Shown here piece after piece: positions 19,064 through 27,582 of a stretch of DNA of 64,000 nucleotides. The translations under genes were made by a program, and so were the position numbers. A model generated the notes under the pieces. The model saw only the letters and a program-made list of their open reading frames with translations. It had not been told where the DNA came from and did not search any database. The stretch spans positions 496,001-560,000 of the forward strand of contig NZ_WACG01000002.1 of assembly GCF_009193255.1 (NCBI RefSeq), read 5' to 3'. The DNA comes from Arthrobacter koreensis (lineage in GTDB: Bacteria; Actinomycetota; Actinomycetes; Actinomycetales; Micrococcaceae). Each line of letters starts with the position of its first letter. The first letter of the stretch is position 1.

Positions 19064-20098
19064 TCATACCGCTACCAGCGGCAGAAGGGCAGCCAGCATG
19101 GCCTCCCCGATTCCCGGCACGGCATCCAGGTCCTCAGGCCGCTGGAACGGACCGTGCTCGGCACGCCAGGCAACGATCCTGGCCGCCAGCACGGGACCGA
19201 CCCGCGGCAGGGTTTGAAGCTCCGTCTCGCCGGCGGTGTTCAGGTTTACCGCTGTTTCCCCGCCACCGGTTCCCGCCGCTGAAGTCCCGGCACTTCCGGC
19301 TGGCTGTTCCGCGCCCACCGCGCCTGAAGGACCCAGCGGGACAGCCGGATCACCTTTCGCCGGGATCACGACCATTGATCCGTCCGTCATGGGCGCGGCG
19401 AGGTTCACCCGGGTGAGGTCGGCCTCGCCCGTGGCCCCTCCGGCGCCGGAGACGGCGTCTGCGACGCGGGCGCCCGCCGGGATGCGCACCAGCCCGGGTG
19501 CTGCGACGGCTCCGGCAACGTGCACCACAAGCTCGCCGCCTGCCGCTCCCGCGTGGAGCCCGTTAGCGCCGGCCCGTTCCTCCGGCGATCCCGGGTTCCC
19601 GGCTGCGGTAGGTTCTACCGCCGTTGGGGACGCTTCGTTGTCCGGATGCCCGCTCCCGGCCGGTGCCCCCTCCGCCGTGGCTTCCGCTGCCGGACTGGAG
19701 TCCAGTTCCACGGCGAGCACCGGCCCCCGGTCGCGCAGCAGCGGCACGGCAACAGCGGCTGCAAGCATAAGACAGGCTGCCAGTATTCCGGCACGCAGCG
19801 GGAAGCCCCACCGCCGCCGGGGGCGCCGGGCTTCCGGACGCCCGGCGTCGTCGAAGCCGTCGTCAAAGCCCTCGTCGCCAGGTTCGGCTCCCGCAGCACC
19901 GGCATCGCCAACATGGGCAGCGGAGCCGTCCCGTCCGGGGAGCGCCCAGGCGTCCTCCTCCCGGGAGCCCAGGAAGTCGTCTTGATACGGCGATCGTGAC
20001 CGCTGTTGGCGGTTCGGCTGCCCCGCGGCCAGACGACGCACAGCAAGCCGGGACGGCAGCGCGGCGGGTGGTTCTGTATCCCAGCGGTGATTGGCCAT
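19064..20098 (-). CDS. comEA: ComEA family DNA-binding competence protein
   Basis: 344-residue membrane-anchored DNA receptor. A long acidic/basic cytoplasmic N-terminus (1-97) leads to one membrane segment (about 100-121) and a Pro/Ala/Glu-rich linker. A SLBB-type domain (189-246, VVHVAGAVAAPGLVRIP) and a C-terminal helix-hairpin-helix DNA-binding domain (283-344, VNLNTAGETELQTLPRVGPV) follow. The ATG at 20096-20098 is the only reasonable start. It is longer than the Bacillus protein (about 205 residues), mainly because of the N-terminal tail, which is usual in actinobacteria. It is followed by comEC, its functional partner. Confidence 0.92.
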   Translation of the reverse strand: MANHRWDTEPPAALPSRLAVRRLAAGQPNRQQRSRSPYQDDFLGSREEDAWALPGRDGSAAHVGDAGAAGAEPGDEGFDDGFDDAGRPEARRPRRRWGFPLRAGILAACLMLAAAVAVPLLRDRGPVLAVELDSSPAAEATAEGAPAGSGHPDNEASPTAVEPTAAGNPGSPEERAGANGLHAGAAGGELVVHVAGAVAAPGLVRIPAGARVADAVSGAGGATGEADLTRVNLAAPMTDGSMVVIPAKGDPAVPLGPSGAVGAEQPAGSAGTSAAGTGGGETAVNLNTAGETELQTLPRVGPVLAARIVAWRAEHGPFQRPEDLDAVPGIGEAMLAALLPLVAV

Positions 20099-20136
20099 GA
20101 TGGGGAGCCTACGGCCGGGCCGGAAGCGCGGATTCC

Positions 20137-20148
20137 CGTTCGCGAACG
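20137..20148. promoter_or_regulatory. Perfect palindrome upstream of comEA
   Basis: CGTTCGCGAACG, a perfect 12-base palindrome 39-50 bases before the comEA start. It could be an operator. It differs from the actinobacterial LexA box (TCGAAC-N4-GTTCGA). No known regulator is assigned. Confidence 0.35.
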
Positions 20149-20200
20149 ATGTGAAGCGCCGGGCTGAGCTGCCGTGTTGTGCAGGAAGACTTGGCCCGGG

Positions 20201-21373
20201 TTAGTCGATGTCCCGGTCAGGGTCCGCGAGGGAGTTTGTCGGCTGGCCGTCGGTGCCGGGTCCCCCCACGCGTCCACCGGGAGCAGCCTCTTCACCTGCG
20301 CCAGCATCTCCGCCCGGGCCGGCACCGCCGGCAGGGCCCGAGCCTCCGGCCGGTCCGGTACCCCGAATCTTGCCAGGGATACCCGGTGCCCGGACGGTAG
20401 CAGGACCCGTGCCGGTCCCGGCGCCCAGCGCCGGTCCGGCTGGCTTGCTCGGTGCAATGGCAACGGCCAGCACGCCCAGACCGGCGTGCGCGGCGAGCAC
20501 GGCAGGCAGCGGACAGAGCATCACTTCAGCGTCGGGCACTTCATGGATCACGGCGGCAGCCAAACGTTCGGCTTCAGCTTCGTTGCCGAAGTGGTGCACC
20601 GCAACGCGCACCGGCCCGGACCGCCGGGCCAGTTCTTCGCGGGAGAGCTCCTGGAGCCGGGCGAGGGCCTTCGGCGCGGTTCGGACGCGTTCCAGGGGAA
20701 CAACCAGTCCGTCTTGGATGGCGAGGATGGGCTTGACCGCAAAGAGCGTTCCGAACCAGCCGGCGGCAGCACCGATCCGTCCCCCGCGGCGCAGCTGATC
20801 GAGGCTGGGGACGTAGAAGAGGATGTGGGCGGCCGCGGCACTGGCGCGGGCGGCAGCAGCGACGTCGTCCGCTCCCGCTCCGTCCAGGGACTCGCGGGCG
20901 GCCGCCTGCACCGCATAACCGAGCCCCATGGCTACGGACGCCGTATCCACCACCTGGACGGGTATGGCTGCCGAGCGGGCTGCCAGGCGGGCGGAGTCAA
21001 CGGTTCCGGAGAGCCGGGAGGACAGATGAACCGATACCACCGCCTCGAACCCGGCGGCCGCCAGCTCGGCGTAGACAGCCTCGAACGCTCCGGGAGCCGG
21101 CCGGGAGGTGCGGACTTCCTGGCCCTGCGCAAGGGCCAGTGCGAGGGCGCCGATCATCTTGTCGGTGCCCTCGCCGTAGATCTGGTCCCCGATCATCACC
21201 GGCATGGAAACAACCCGCACCAGCGACGCCAGCGCAGGCGTTTCCGTCCACTGTTCGGGCAGGGAGCAGGATGAGTCCGTGACGACGGCGACGCGCGGAC
21301 GGGATGCAGGTTCAGCGCCCCCGGTTTCCCGGGAACGGAACCACCGTCCGCGCAGCGCCGCCCAGTCCATCAC
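20201..21373 (-). CDS. DegV family fatty-acid-binding protein with long C-terminal tail
   Basis: 390 residues. The body (about 25-315) is a DegV domain: VAVVTDSSCSLPEQW, MPVMIGDQIY, the lipid-site segment RTSRPAPGAFEAVY, and SVHLSSRLSGTVDSARLAA. DegV/FakB proteins bind fatty acids for phosphorylation by FakA; no FakA gene is present here. From about residue 315 the protein turns into a Gly/Pro/Ala-rich, low-complexity tail of some 75 residues (for example GPAGGSGPAGGAGPGG), longer than usual for the family and probably disordered. GTG (21373) and ATG (21370) are both possible starts. It follows leuS by a few bases and is likely co-transcribed with it. Confidence 0.85.
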   Translation of the reverse strand: MMDWAALRGRWFRSRETGGAEPASRPRVAVVTDSSCSLPEQWTETPALASLVRVVSMPVMIGDQIYGEGTDKMIGALALALAQGQEVRTSRPAPGAFEAVYAELAAAGFEAVVSVHLSSRLSGTVDSARLAARSAAIPVQVVDTASVAMGLGYAVQAAARESLDGAGADDVAAAARASAAAAHILFYVPSLDQLRRGGRIGAAAGWFGTLFAVKPILAIQDGLVVPLERVRTAPKALARLQELSREELARRSGPVRVAVHHFGNEAEAERLAAAVIHEVPDAEVMLCPLPAVLAAHAGLGVLAVAIAPSKPAGPALGAGTGTGPATVRAPGIPGKIRGTGPAGGSGPAGGAGPGGDAGAGEEAAPGGRVGGPGTDGQPTNSLADPDRDID

Positions 21374-21375
21374 GG

Positions 21376-23874
21376 TTAGGCAGGCACGATGTTCACGAGC
21401 TTGGGCGCCTTCACAATGATGGTGCGGATGCCGGCGCCGTCGAGCGTCTTCTGCACCTGCTCCGAAGCCAGTGCCAGTTCGCGCAGTGCGTCTTCAGTGA
21501 TGTCTGCCGGAACTTCCAGGCGGTCGCGGACCTTGCCCTTGACCTGGACAATCGCGGTAACGGTGTCCTGGACCAGGAGCGACGGATCAACCGCCGGCCA
21601 GCCTGCGTTGGCAACCGAGGCCGGGTGGCCCAGCGCATTCCAGAGATCTTCGGCCGTGTACGGGGCGAAGAGGCTGAGGATCACGGCCACGGTTTCGGCT
21701 GCTTCGCGGACTGCCGGGTCCGCTGCACCGGCGCCGGAGTCAATGGTTTTGCGGGTGGCGTTGACCAGTTCCATCAGCTTGGCGATCACCACGTTGAACT
21801 TGCCGGCATCCAGCAGTTCAGCGGCGTCGGCAATGGTGCGGTGCGTTACTGAACGCAGCTTCTTGTCCCCCGCGGCGGCGTCGGCGCCCGGTTCGGAGGC
21901 TACGTCCTGGCCGAGGCGCCAGGCGCGGGCCAGGAACTTGGCGGAGCCCGACGGCGAGACATCCGCCCAGTCCACGTCGTCTTCCGGCGGGGAGGCGAAG
22001 ACCATGGTGAGGCGCACGGCGTCGACGCCGTACTTGTCCAGCTGCTCCCCCAGGTCCACGCCGTTGCCCAGCGACTTGGACATTGCCTTGCCGCCGTTGA
22101 GGACCTGGCCCTGGTTCAGCAGGGCGCTGAACGGCTCATCGGCCTCGATCAGGCCCATGTCCTTGACCACCTTGGTGAAGAACCGGGAGTAGAGCAGGTG
22201 CAGGATCGCGTGCTCGACGCCGCCAACGTACTGGCCAACGGGCATCCAGTTCCGGACTGCCTCCGGGTCGAACGGACCCTCGGTGAAGTGCGGCGAAACG
22301 AAGCGCATGAAGTACCAGGAGGAGTCCACGAAGGTGTCCATGGTGTCCGTGTCACGCTTGGCCGGGCCGTCGCAGGACGGGCAGGGAACGTTGACCCACT
22401 CTTCCACCGAGGCCAGCGGGGACGTGCCCTTCGGGGCCAGGGCCTCACCCTTCAGCCCGGTGGGCAGGGTGACCGGCAGCTGGTCATCGGGAACCGGAAC
22501 TTCGCCGCACTCTTCGCAGTGGATGATGGGGATCGGGGTGCCCCAGAAACGCTGGCGGGAGAGCAGCCAGTCCCGCAGGCGGAAGTTCACGAACTTCTCG
22601 CCCGTGCCCTTTTCCTCCAGGATGCGGACAGCTGCGGGAATGGCCTCGGACTTCGGCAGGCCGCTGAGCTCACCGGAGTTCACCAGGGTTCCTTCACCGG
22701 TGGTGGCGGTGCCGGAAACTGACGGGTCCTCTTCGCCGGTGTCCAGTACCGCGCGGACGGGCAGGTCGAAGGTGCGGGCAAAGTCCAGGTCCCGCTGGTC
22801 GTGCGCGGGCACGGCCATGATGGCGCCGGTCCCGTAGTCGGCCAGCACGTAGTCGGCTGCCCAGACCGGCAGCTTCTCGCCGTTGAGCGGGTTGACCGCG
22901 TAGCGGCCGGTGAAGACACCTGTCTTGGTGCGGTCAGTTGCCTGGCGTTCGATGTCTGAGAGCGCCTTGACGTCCTCGCGGTACTGCAGGAGTGCGTCGC
23001 GGTGCTCGTCGTCCACCAGGTCCAGTGCCAGCGGTGCATCTGCGGCCACGACGAAGAACGTTGCTCCGTACAGGGTGTCCGGGCGGGTGGTGAAGACGGT
23101 GACCTGTTCTTCGAGCTTGTTGCCGGCTGCCTCGATGGCGAACCGGACGTGGGCACCCTCGGAGCGGCCGATCCAATTCTTCTGCATGGCCAGCACGCGC
23201 TCCGGCCAGTGGCCCTTGAGCTGGTCCATGTCATCCAGCAGCCGGTCAGCGTAGTCGGTGATCTTGAAGTACCACTGGTTCAGGGCCTTCTTGGTGACCT
23301 GGGTGCCGCAGCGTTCGCAGGCGCCGTTGACAACCTGCTCGTTGGCCAGCACGGTCTGGTCCTTCGGGCACCAGTTGACCGGGGAGTTCTTGCGGTAGGC
23401 AAGCCCGCGGTCGTAGAAACGGGTGAACAGCCACTGGGTCCAGCGGTAGTACTCAGGGTCGGAGGTGTGCAGGCGACGGGACCAGTCAACGCTGATGGCA
23501 TACCGCTTGAAGGAACCGGCCTGGGTGTCGATGTTGCGGTAGGTCCACTCGCTGGGGTGGGCGTTGTGCTTGATCGCGGCGTTTTCGGCGGGCAGGCCGA
23601 AGGAGTCCCAGCCGATCGGGTGCAGCACGTCAAAGCCGAGCTGGCGCCAGTACCGGGCAACGACGTCGCCCATCGCGAACGCTTCAGCGTGGCCCATGTG
23701 CAGGTCACCGGACGGGTAGGGGAACATGTCCAGGACGTAGCGGCGTTCCTTCGAGCCGTCGTCGGCCGGGGTGAAAACGCCAAGGTCGTCCCAGACAGCC
23801 GGCCACTTCTTCTCCATGGCCGCGAAACTGTATACGGCCTCTTCCGACTGGTCAGTCTGTGACTGCGTGCTCAC
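21376..23874 (-). CDS. leuS: Leucyl-tRNA synthetase
   Basis: Class I synthetase of 832 residues that charges tRNA-Leu. The HIGH signature is [11 protein letters not shown] (52-62); the KMSKS loop is present as [10 protein letters not shown]; editing (CP1) domain segments include [16 protein letters not shown] and the catalytic-site region around [15 protein letters not shown]. Zinc-type Cys pairs are seen (CPKDQ, CERCG, CEECG, CPSCDG). The start is GTG at 23872-23874. Upstream is a probable leucine attenuator (leader peptide plus two hairpins), so expression probably responds to leucine or charged tRNA-Leu supply. The DegV-family gene follows directly. Confidence 0.97.
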   Translation of the reverse strand: MSTQSQTDQSEEAVYSFAAMEKKWPAVWDDLGVFTPADDGSKERRYVLDMFPYPSGDLHMGHAEAFAMGDVVARYWRQLGFDVLHPIGWDSFGLPAENAAIKHNAHPSEWTYRNIDTQAGSFKRYAISVDWSRRLHTSDPEYYRWTQWLFTRFYDRGLAYRKNSPVNWCPKDQTVLANEQVVNGACERCGTQVTKKALNQWYFKITDYADRLLDDMDQLKGHWPERVLAMQKNWIGRSEGAHVRFAIEAAGNKLEEQVTVFTTRPDTLYGATFFVVAADAPLALDLVDDEHRDALLQYREDVKALSDIERQATDRTKTGVFTGRYAVNPLNGEKLPVWAADYVLADYGTGAIMAVPAHDQRDLDFARTFDLPVRAVLDTGEEDPSVSGTATTGEGTLVNSGELSGLPKSEAIPAAVRILEEKGTGEKFVNFRLRDWLLSRQRFWGTPIPIIHCEECGEVPVPDDQLPVTLPTGLKGEALAPKGTSPLASVEEWVNVPCPSCDGPAKRDTDTMDTFVDSSWYFMRFVSPHFTEGPFDPEAVRNWMPVGQYVGGVEHAILHLLYSRFFTKVVKDMGLIEADEPFSALLNQGQVLNGGKAMSKSLGNGVDLGEQLDKYGVDAVRLTMVFASPPEDDVDWADVSPSGSAKFLARAWRLGQDVASEPGADAAAGDKKLRSVTHRTIADAAELLDAGKFNVVIAKLMELVNATRKTIDSGAGAADPAVREAAETVAVILSLFAPYTAEDLWNALGHPASVANAGWPAVDPSLLVQDTVTAIVQVKGKVRDRLEVPADITEDALRELALASEQVQKTLDGAGIRTIIVKAPKLVNIVPA

Positions 23875-23969
23875 TATGCTTCGCCTCTGTCCTCAAGAAA
23901 TCCTGGTGATGCGCGGCCTCCGGCATGCCGCCGGCTCCGCGTGCGCTTAGAACTCTTCCCCAGACACAC

Positions 23970-23997
23970 AAAAGCCCCTCGTCAGATGCAAGGGGCT
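23970..23997 (-). terminator. Terminator/attenuator hairpin in leuS leader
   Basis: Minus-strand stem AGCCCCT / AGGGGCT with an 11-base loop, followed by TTTG. It lies about 95 bases before leuS. It could end transcription of the upstream epimerase gene, attenuate leuS, or both. Confidence 0.65.
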
Positions 23998-24021
23998 GCC
24001 GCGTTTGTCTGCAAACGCGGC
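23998..24021 (-). promoter_or_regulatory. Pause-type hairpin in leuS leader
   Basis: Ten-base-pair perfect stem GCCGCGTTTG / CAAACGCGGC with loop CAGA (minus strand). It begins at the last base of the leader-peptide stop codon and precedes the terminator hairpin, the standard spacing of the 1:2 hairpin in ribosome-mediated attenuators. Confidence 0.6.
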
Positions 24022-24047
24022 TATCTAAGGTTGAGCAAAGCGGTCAT
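24021..24047 (-). CDS. Putative leucine leader peptide of leuS
   Basis: Eight-residue open frame reading MTALLNLR, with ATG at 24045-24047 and TAG at 24021-24023. Three of its eight codons are Leu (TTG, CTC, CTT), two of them adjacent. It sits directly before the two leader hairpins of leuS, so it fits a ribosome-stalling leader peptide. GGAG lies only two bases before the ATG, which is short for a normal ribosome binding site. A -10-like TAAAGT (24054-24059) just upstream would allow leaderless initiation. Too short for a statistical coding test; the case rests on content and position. Confidence 0.55.
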   Translation of the reverse strand: MTALLNLR

Positions 24048-24154
24048 TTCTCCACTTTACAACAGGCAGCGCCCGACGGCGGTGCCCGCCGCGGGGTTGT
24101 CACGTGCCGCTGCCGGCCGCAGGCACCCGGAGCGCCCGGCCGGCAGCGGCGTCG

Positions 24155-25123
24155 TCATCCCTGCCGGACGCGTTCAGCGTCCCTTGCCTTCCGGAACTCG
24201 AGGAACGCTTCCCGGCTGGTACGGCTGGGCGTAAACCCGAATTCTCCCTTGAGTGCCGTGTTGTCCAGCACCGGCCGGTAGCGCAGGAACCGCAGCTGCT
24301 CCGGTCCATGCACCGTCAGCCCGAGCTTCTGTCCCGCCCACAGTGCCGCCGCGAGGAGCGGAGCAGGTACCGTGATTGTCCGTTTGCCCGTCAGCGCCGC
24401 GATCTCGCGGACCGTCAGGGCTCCGTCACCGGCTACGTTGAAGACTCCGGTGCGCCCGGTCACCACGGCCTGGGCCATGGCATCAGCCACGTCCTGGTCC
24501 CAGATAAAGACAAACGGTGACTCGCTGCCGGCCACCCGCAGCAGCCGCCCGGCGTCGAAGAGGGCAGTGATCTGGTTCCGCACCCGTGCCCCCAGGATGG
24601 TGCCGATGCGGAAAATGGTCTGCCGCAGTTCCGGATGCTCGGTGCGCAGCCTGGCCAGTTCCTCTTCGACCAGCCGCTTGTGCCGGGAATAGGCAAACTC
24701 GTCGTTGCCGCGCAGGGGGTCGGTCTCTTTGAGCCAGGGCGCGTTATCCGGGTGGTAGCCGTAGGCGGCACCGGACGATGAGATAACCACGTGCTTCACC
24801 CCGGACCGAACGCATGCGGAGAGCACGTTCCTCGAACCGATGACATCCACCTGGTACTCCTGTTCCCTGGTGGTGTCCCGGCCGGGATTCACGATCGCCG
24901 CCAGATGCACCACCGTGTCAATGCGGTGATCCGCCAGGAGAGTGTCCAGGTACGGTGCGTTGATGTCCCCCAGTGCGTATTCGACGCCGTCAATCTCCCG
25001 CTCGGGGTCAGGCTCCCGCAGGTCCAGGCTCAGGACGTAGCTGACGCCGGGGTCCGCGGCCAGGCGGGATACGACGGCGCTGCCGAGGAACCCGTTGCCC
25101 CCGGTCACGCAGACCCGGGTCAC
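24155..25123 (-). CDS. NAD-dependent epimerase/dehydratase family protein
   Basis: Extended short-chain dehydrogenase of 322 residues. The Rossmann glycine motif is TGGNGFLG (7-14), the DxxD-type loop GDINAPYLDTLL (52-63), and the catalytic Ser117 with Y145-x3-K149 (SSSGAAYG, then YSRHK). The substrate is not identifiable; UDP-sugar epimerases and 3-beta-HSD-like reductases share this layout. The start is GTG at 25121-25123, overlapping the previous stop as GTGA; a longer frame upstream reads through the transporter gene. It is the last gene of a coupled trio with the transporter and the flavin monooxygenase. Confidence 0.85.
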   Translation of the reverse strand: MTRVCVTGGNGFLGSAVVSRLAADPGVSYVLSLDLREPDPEREIDGVEYALGDINAPYLDTLLADHRIDTVVHLAAIVNPGRDTTREQEYQVDVIGSRNVLSACVRSGVKHVVISSSGAAYGYHPDNAPWLKETDPLRGNDEFAYSRHKRLVEEELARLRTEHPELRQTIFRIGTILGARVRNQITALFDAGRLLRVAGSESPFVFIWDQDVADAMAQAVVTGRTGVFNVAGDGALTVREIAALTGKRTITVPAPLLAAALWAGQKLGLTVHGPEQLRFLRYRPVLDNTALKGEFGFTPSRTSREAFLEFRKARDAERVRQG

Positions 25124-26049
25124 AGCGCGGCCTCCTGTGACGCTGCGGCCTTCCGGGCATCCCGCCGGCGCCACCACGCAGCCAGTGCCAGTCCGGCCAG
25201 GATGTCCCAGATCCCCCACCAGGCGGCAACCATGGCCATCCCGCCCAGCCCCGAGAAGAACGTCAGGGTCAGCCCCAGGCCCAGCCCGGTGTTCCGGGCT
25301 CCCACTTCAAAGGTGACGGCGCGCCGGCTGGCTTCGTCCAGCCGAACGGCGGCGGCCGCCCAGTACCCCACTGCCAGGGCCACGGCGTCGTGCAGCGCAA
25401 CCACCAGGAAGATGGTTCCCAGATGCTCCTTCAGCGGCTCCAGGTTGCTGGCGGTGCCGGCCACGATGAACGCCAGCAGGGCTATCAGCCCGATCCGCTG
25501 CACCCACGGCCGCAGCCTGTCCGTGAGCGCGGGGTAACGCCGGGCCAGCGGCATGCCCAGCGCGAACGGCAGGCCGATAATCAACAGCACCTGAACCAGC
25601 ATGCCGCCGCGGTCCAGCGAAAAGTCGCGCATGAGCGAGTTCGTGGACGGGCTCAGCGCAGCCCAGAACGCCACGTTGAGCGGCATGACGATGATCGCTA
25701 CGAGGTTGGACACGGCAGTCATGGAGGCGGAGAGCGCAACATCGCCGTGCGCCCGATGGGTCAGCACGTTCGAGATTCCGCCCGGCGGACAGCAGGCCAC
25801 CAGGATCATGCCCAGGGCGATTGAGGCGGGGACCTGCAGTGCCAGTGCAATACCCACGGTCACCGCGGGCAGAAGCACGTACTGCGCGCCAATCCCCAGC
25901 AGAATCGCTGCGGGGCTCCGTGCCACGGTGCGGAAATCCGCCGGCCGCACTTCCAGGGCGATGCCCAGGATGATGACGGCGAGGACAATATTGAGGATCA
26001 CCAGTGAGCCGGGCGAGAAATTGAGAACGACGTCGTCAATGGACATCAC
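25120..26049 (-). CDS. Bile acid:sodium symporter (SBF/BASS) family transporter
   Basis: 309-residue membrane protein with about nine or ten hydrophobic segments. The family crossover motifs are recognisable as CPPGGISNVLTHRAHGD (86-102) and FEVGARNTGLGLGL (about 257-270). BASS proteins co-transport Na+ with organic anions such as bile acids, pantoate or 2-keto acids; the substrate here is unknown. The ATG at 26044-26046 is preceded by an in-frame GTG at 26047-26049, and both overlap the monooxygenase stop. Coupling to the monooxygenase and the epimerase suggests it moves a substrate or product of that pathway. Confidence 0.85.
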   Translation of the reverse strand: MMSIDDVVLNFSPGSLVILNIVLAVIILGIALEVRPADFRTVARSPAAILLGIGAQYVLLPAVTVGIALALQVPASIALGMILVACCPPGGISNVLTHRAHGDVALSASMTAVSNLVAIIVMPLNVAFWAALSPSTNSLMRDFSLDRGGMLVQVLLIIGLPFALGMPLARRYPALTDRLRPWVQRIGLIALLAFIVAGTASNLEPLKEHLGTIFLVVALHDAVALAVGYWAAAAVRLDEASRRAVTFEVGARNTGLGLGLTLTFFSGLGGMAMVAAWWGIWDILAGLALAAWWRRRDARKAAASQEAAL

Positions 26050-27470
26050 TGCTGCACCTCCACCGGCCCCCGGTCAGCGTGGGCGGAAGTGCCCGCAAAC
26101 CGGGAGAGGTGGGCCTCCAGCTCAGCCCGGTAGGCGTCCTTGTTCACGTAGTAGCTCATCCGGTCCAACCCCAGGTACCGGTAACCGCCGGTGACATCCG
26201 GAGACGGTCCCCGCACGGCGGCGTCGAAGGCGGCAGCCGCGGTTGGATTGTCCTGCTGTGCGGCGAGGTAGGCGGCCACCAGCTCAGCCTGGCGGTATCT
26301 GCCTTCCCAGCCCAGCCCGGATGCTTCCACCATCCCCACCACCATCAGGTTCCTCGCCTGCCGGCTGAAGATGTTCAGGTAAAGCTGCGGCGAAGCTCCC
26401 GCCCAGCCGAGCAGGTCCCGGGAAAGGAACGGATAGCTGAGCACATAGCCGGTGGCGCACAGCAGGAGGTCATACTGCCCCTGCGTCCCGTCCCGAAAAT
26501 GGACGGTGGAACCTTCCAGCCGCTCAATGTCCGGTTTCACGGACAGGTCGCCGTGGCCGAGGTGGTGCAGGATGAGCGAGTTAACCACCGGATGGGACTC
26601 GTAGATCCGGTAGTCGGGTTTCGGGAAGCCGAAACGTGCCGGGTCCCCGGTAAACATGCGCAGCAGCCGCTTGTCCAGGAACTGCTTCAGCGGCCGGGGC
26701 AGGGGTTTGCCCTGGTTCAGGGTGTCCGTGGGCCGGCCGAAAACATACTTCGGCACGAAGTAGTATCCGCGGCGCACGCTGATGTCCACGGCCGCCGCGT
26801 GGTGCACGGCGTCAACCGCTATGTCGCAGCCGCTGTTTCCGGCACCTACGATGAGTACCCGTTTCCCCGCCAGTTCCGCTGCGTCCTTGTACCGGGCCGA
26901 GTGCCTGATCTCTCCGGTAAACTCCCCCGCAAATGAGGGAAGGTACGGGGTGTGCAGGGTTCCCGATGCCACCACGACGGCGCCAAACTGTCCACTGCCC
27001 GCACCGTCGGGTCCCTGCCAGCTGAGCTGCCATCCGCCGTCGTCCGTTGGGACCGCGGCGGTTACCCGCGTGCCAAACCGAATCCGCCCGGTCAGCCCAA
27101 AGTGTGCGGCATAGTTCCGGAAGTACCGGAGCAGGTGCCGGTGTCCCGGATAGTCCGGTGTGCCCCCGGGCATGGGAAACTCGGCAAACTCCGTGGTGGT
27201 ACGCGACGAGATGAGGTGCGCGGACTCGTAAACAGTGCTGTCCGGGTTGGCGATATTCCACAACCCGCCGACGTCCTTGTGCGCTTCGAAACCCACGACG
27301 TCTAGTCCGCGTTTGGAGACGGCCCGCATGGCCGCCAGCCCGCTTGGACCGGCACCGATCACCGCTACCGGCAGCGCGTCCCTGCCAGCGCCGGCCGTGC
27401 TTGTATCTGCTGTTGCTGCCACGAGGACCCGCTTCTGTGTGATGGGCATCACCATTGATGCTGCCAGCAC
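26046..27470 (-). CDS. Flavin-containing monooxygenase family protein
   Basis: 474-residue FAD/NADPH enzyme. FAD-binding GAGPSGLA (39-46), the FMO fingerprint FTGEIRHSARY (184-194), NADPH-binding GAGNSGCD (209-216) and a late CATGY motif (near 336) are present. The fingerprint places it with N-oxygenating FMOs or Baeyer-Villiger enzymes; the substrate is unknown. Possible starts are GTG at 27470, ATG at 27455 or ATG at 27449. None has a clear ribosome binding site, so the N-terminal 7 residues are uncertain. It leads the operon monooxygenase-transporter-epimerase. Confidence 0.85.
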   Translation of the reverse strand: MLAASMVMPITQKRVLVAATADTSTAGAGRDALPVAVIGAGPSGLAAMRAVSKRGLDVVGFEAHKDVGGLWNIANPDSTVYESAHLISSRTTTEFAEFPMPGGTPDYPGHRHLLRYFRNYAAHFGLTGRIRFGTRVTAAVPTDDGGWQLSWQGPDGAGSGQFGAVVVASGTLHTPYLPSFAGEFTGEIRHSARYKDAAELAGKRVLIVGAGNSGCDIAVDAVHHAAAVDISVRRGYYFVPKYVFGRPTDTLNQGKPLPRPLKQFLDKRLLRMFTGDPARFGFPKPDYRIYESHPVVNSLILHHLGHGDLSVKPDIERLEGSTVHFRDGTQGQYDLLLCATGYVLSYPFLSRDLLGWAGASPQLYLNIFSRQARNLMVVGMVEASGLGWEGRYRQAELVAAYLAAQQDNPTAAAAFDAAVRGPSPDVTGGYRYLGLDRMSYYVNKDAYRAELEAHLSRFAGTSAHADRGPVEVQQ

Positions 27471-27524
27471 GTTACCGGCCAGTATTCGTGCAGGTCAAAC
27501 ACAACACGCAGGGGTCAGGCACCG

Positions 27525-27556
27525 AAAAAGCCGCTCCCGGACCCGGGAGCGGCTTT
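27525..27556 (-). terminator. glpK terminator
   Basis: Perfect 13-bp stem AAAGCCGCTCCCG / CGGGAGCGGCTTT with a 4-base loop; on the minus strand it continues as TTTTT. It ends glpF-glpK and separates it from the monooxygenase operon. Confidence 0.95.
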
Positions 27557-27582
27557 GCCGGTTTGGACGCTTGGTGCCGTGG

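Noticed and set aside
20137-20148. LexA (SOS) box upstream of comEA
   Set aside because: The palindrome lacks the four-base spacer and the TCGAAC arms of the actinobacterial LexA consensus.
23875-24060. T-box riboswitch in front of leuS
   Set aside because: The conserved T-box core sequence and the specifier-stem layout were not found; the Leu-rich leader peptide explains the hairpins better.
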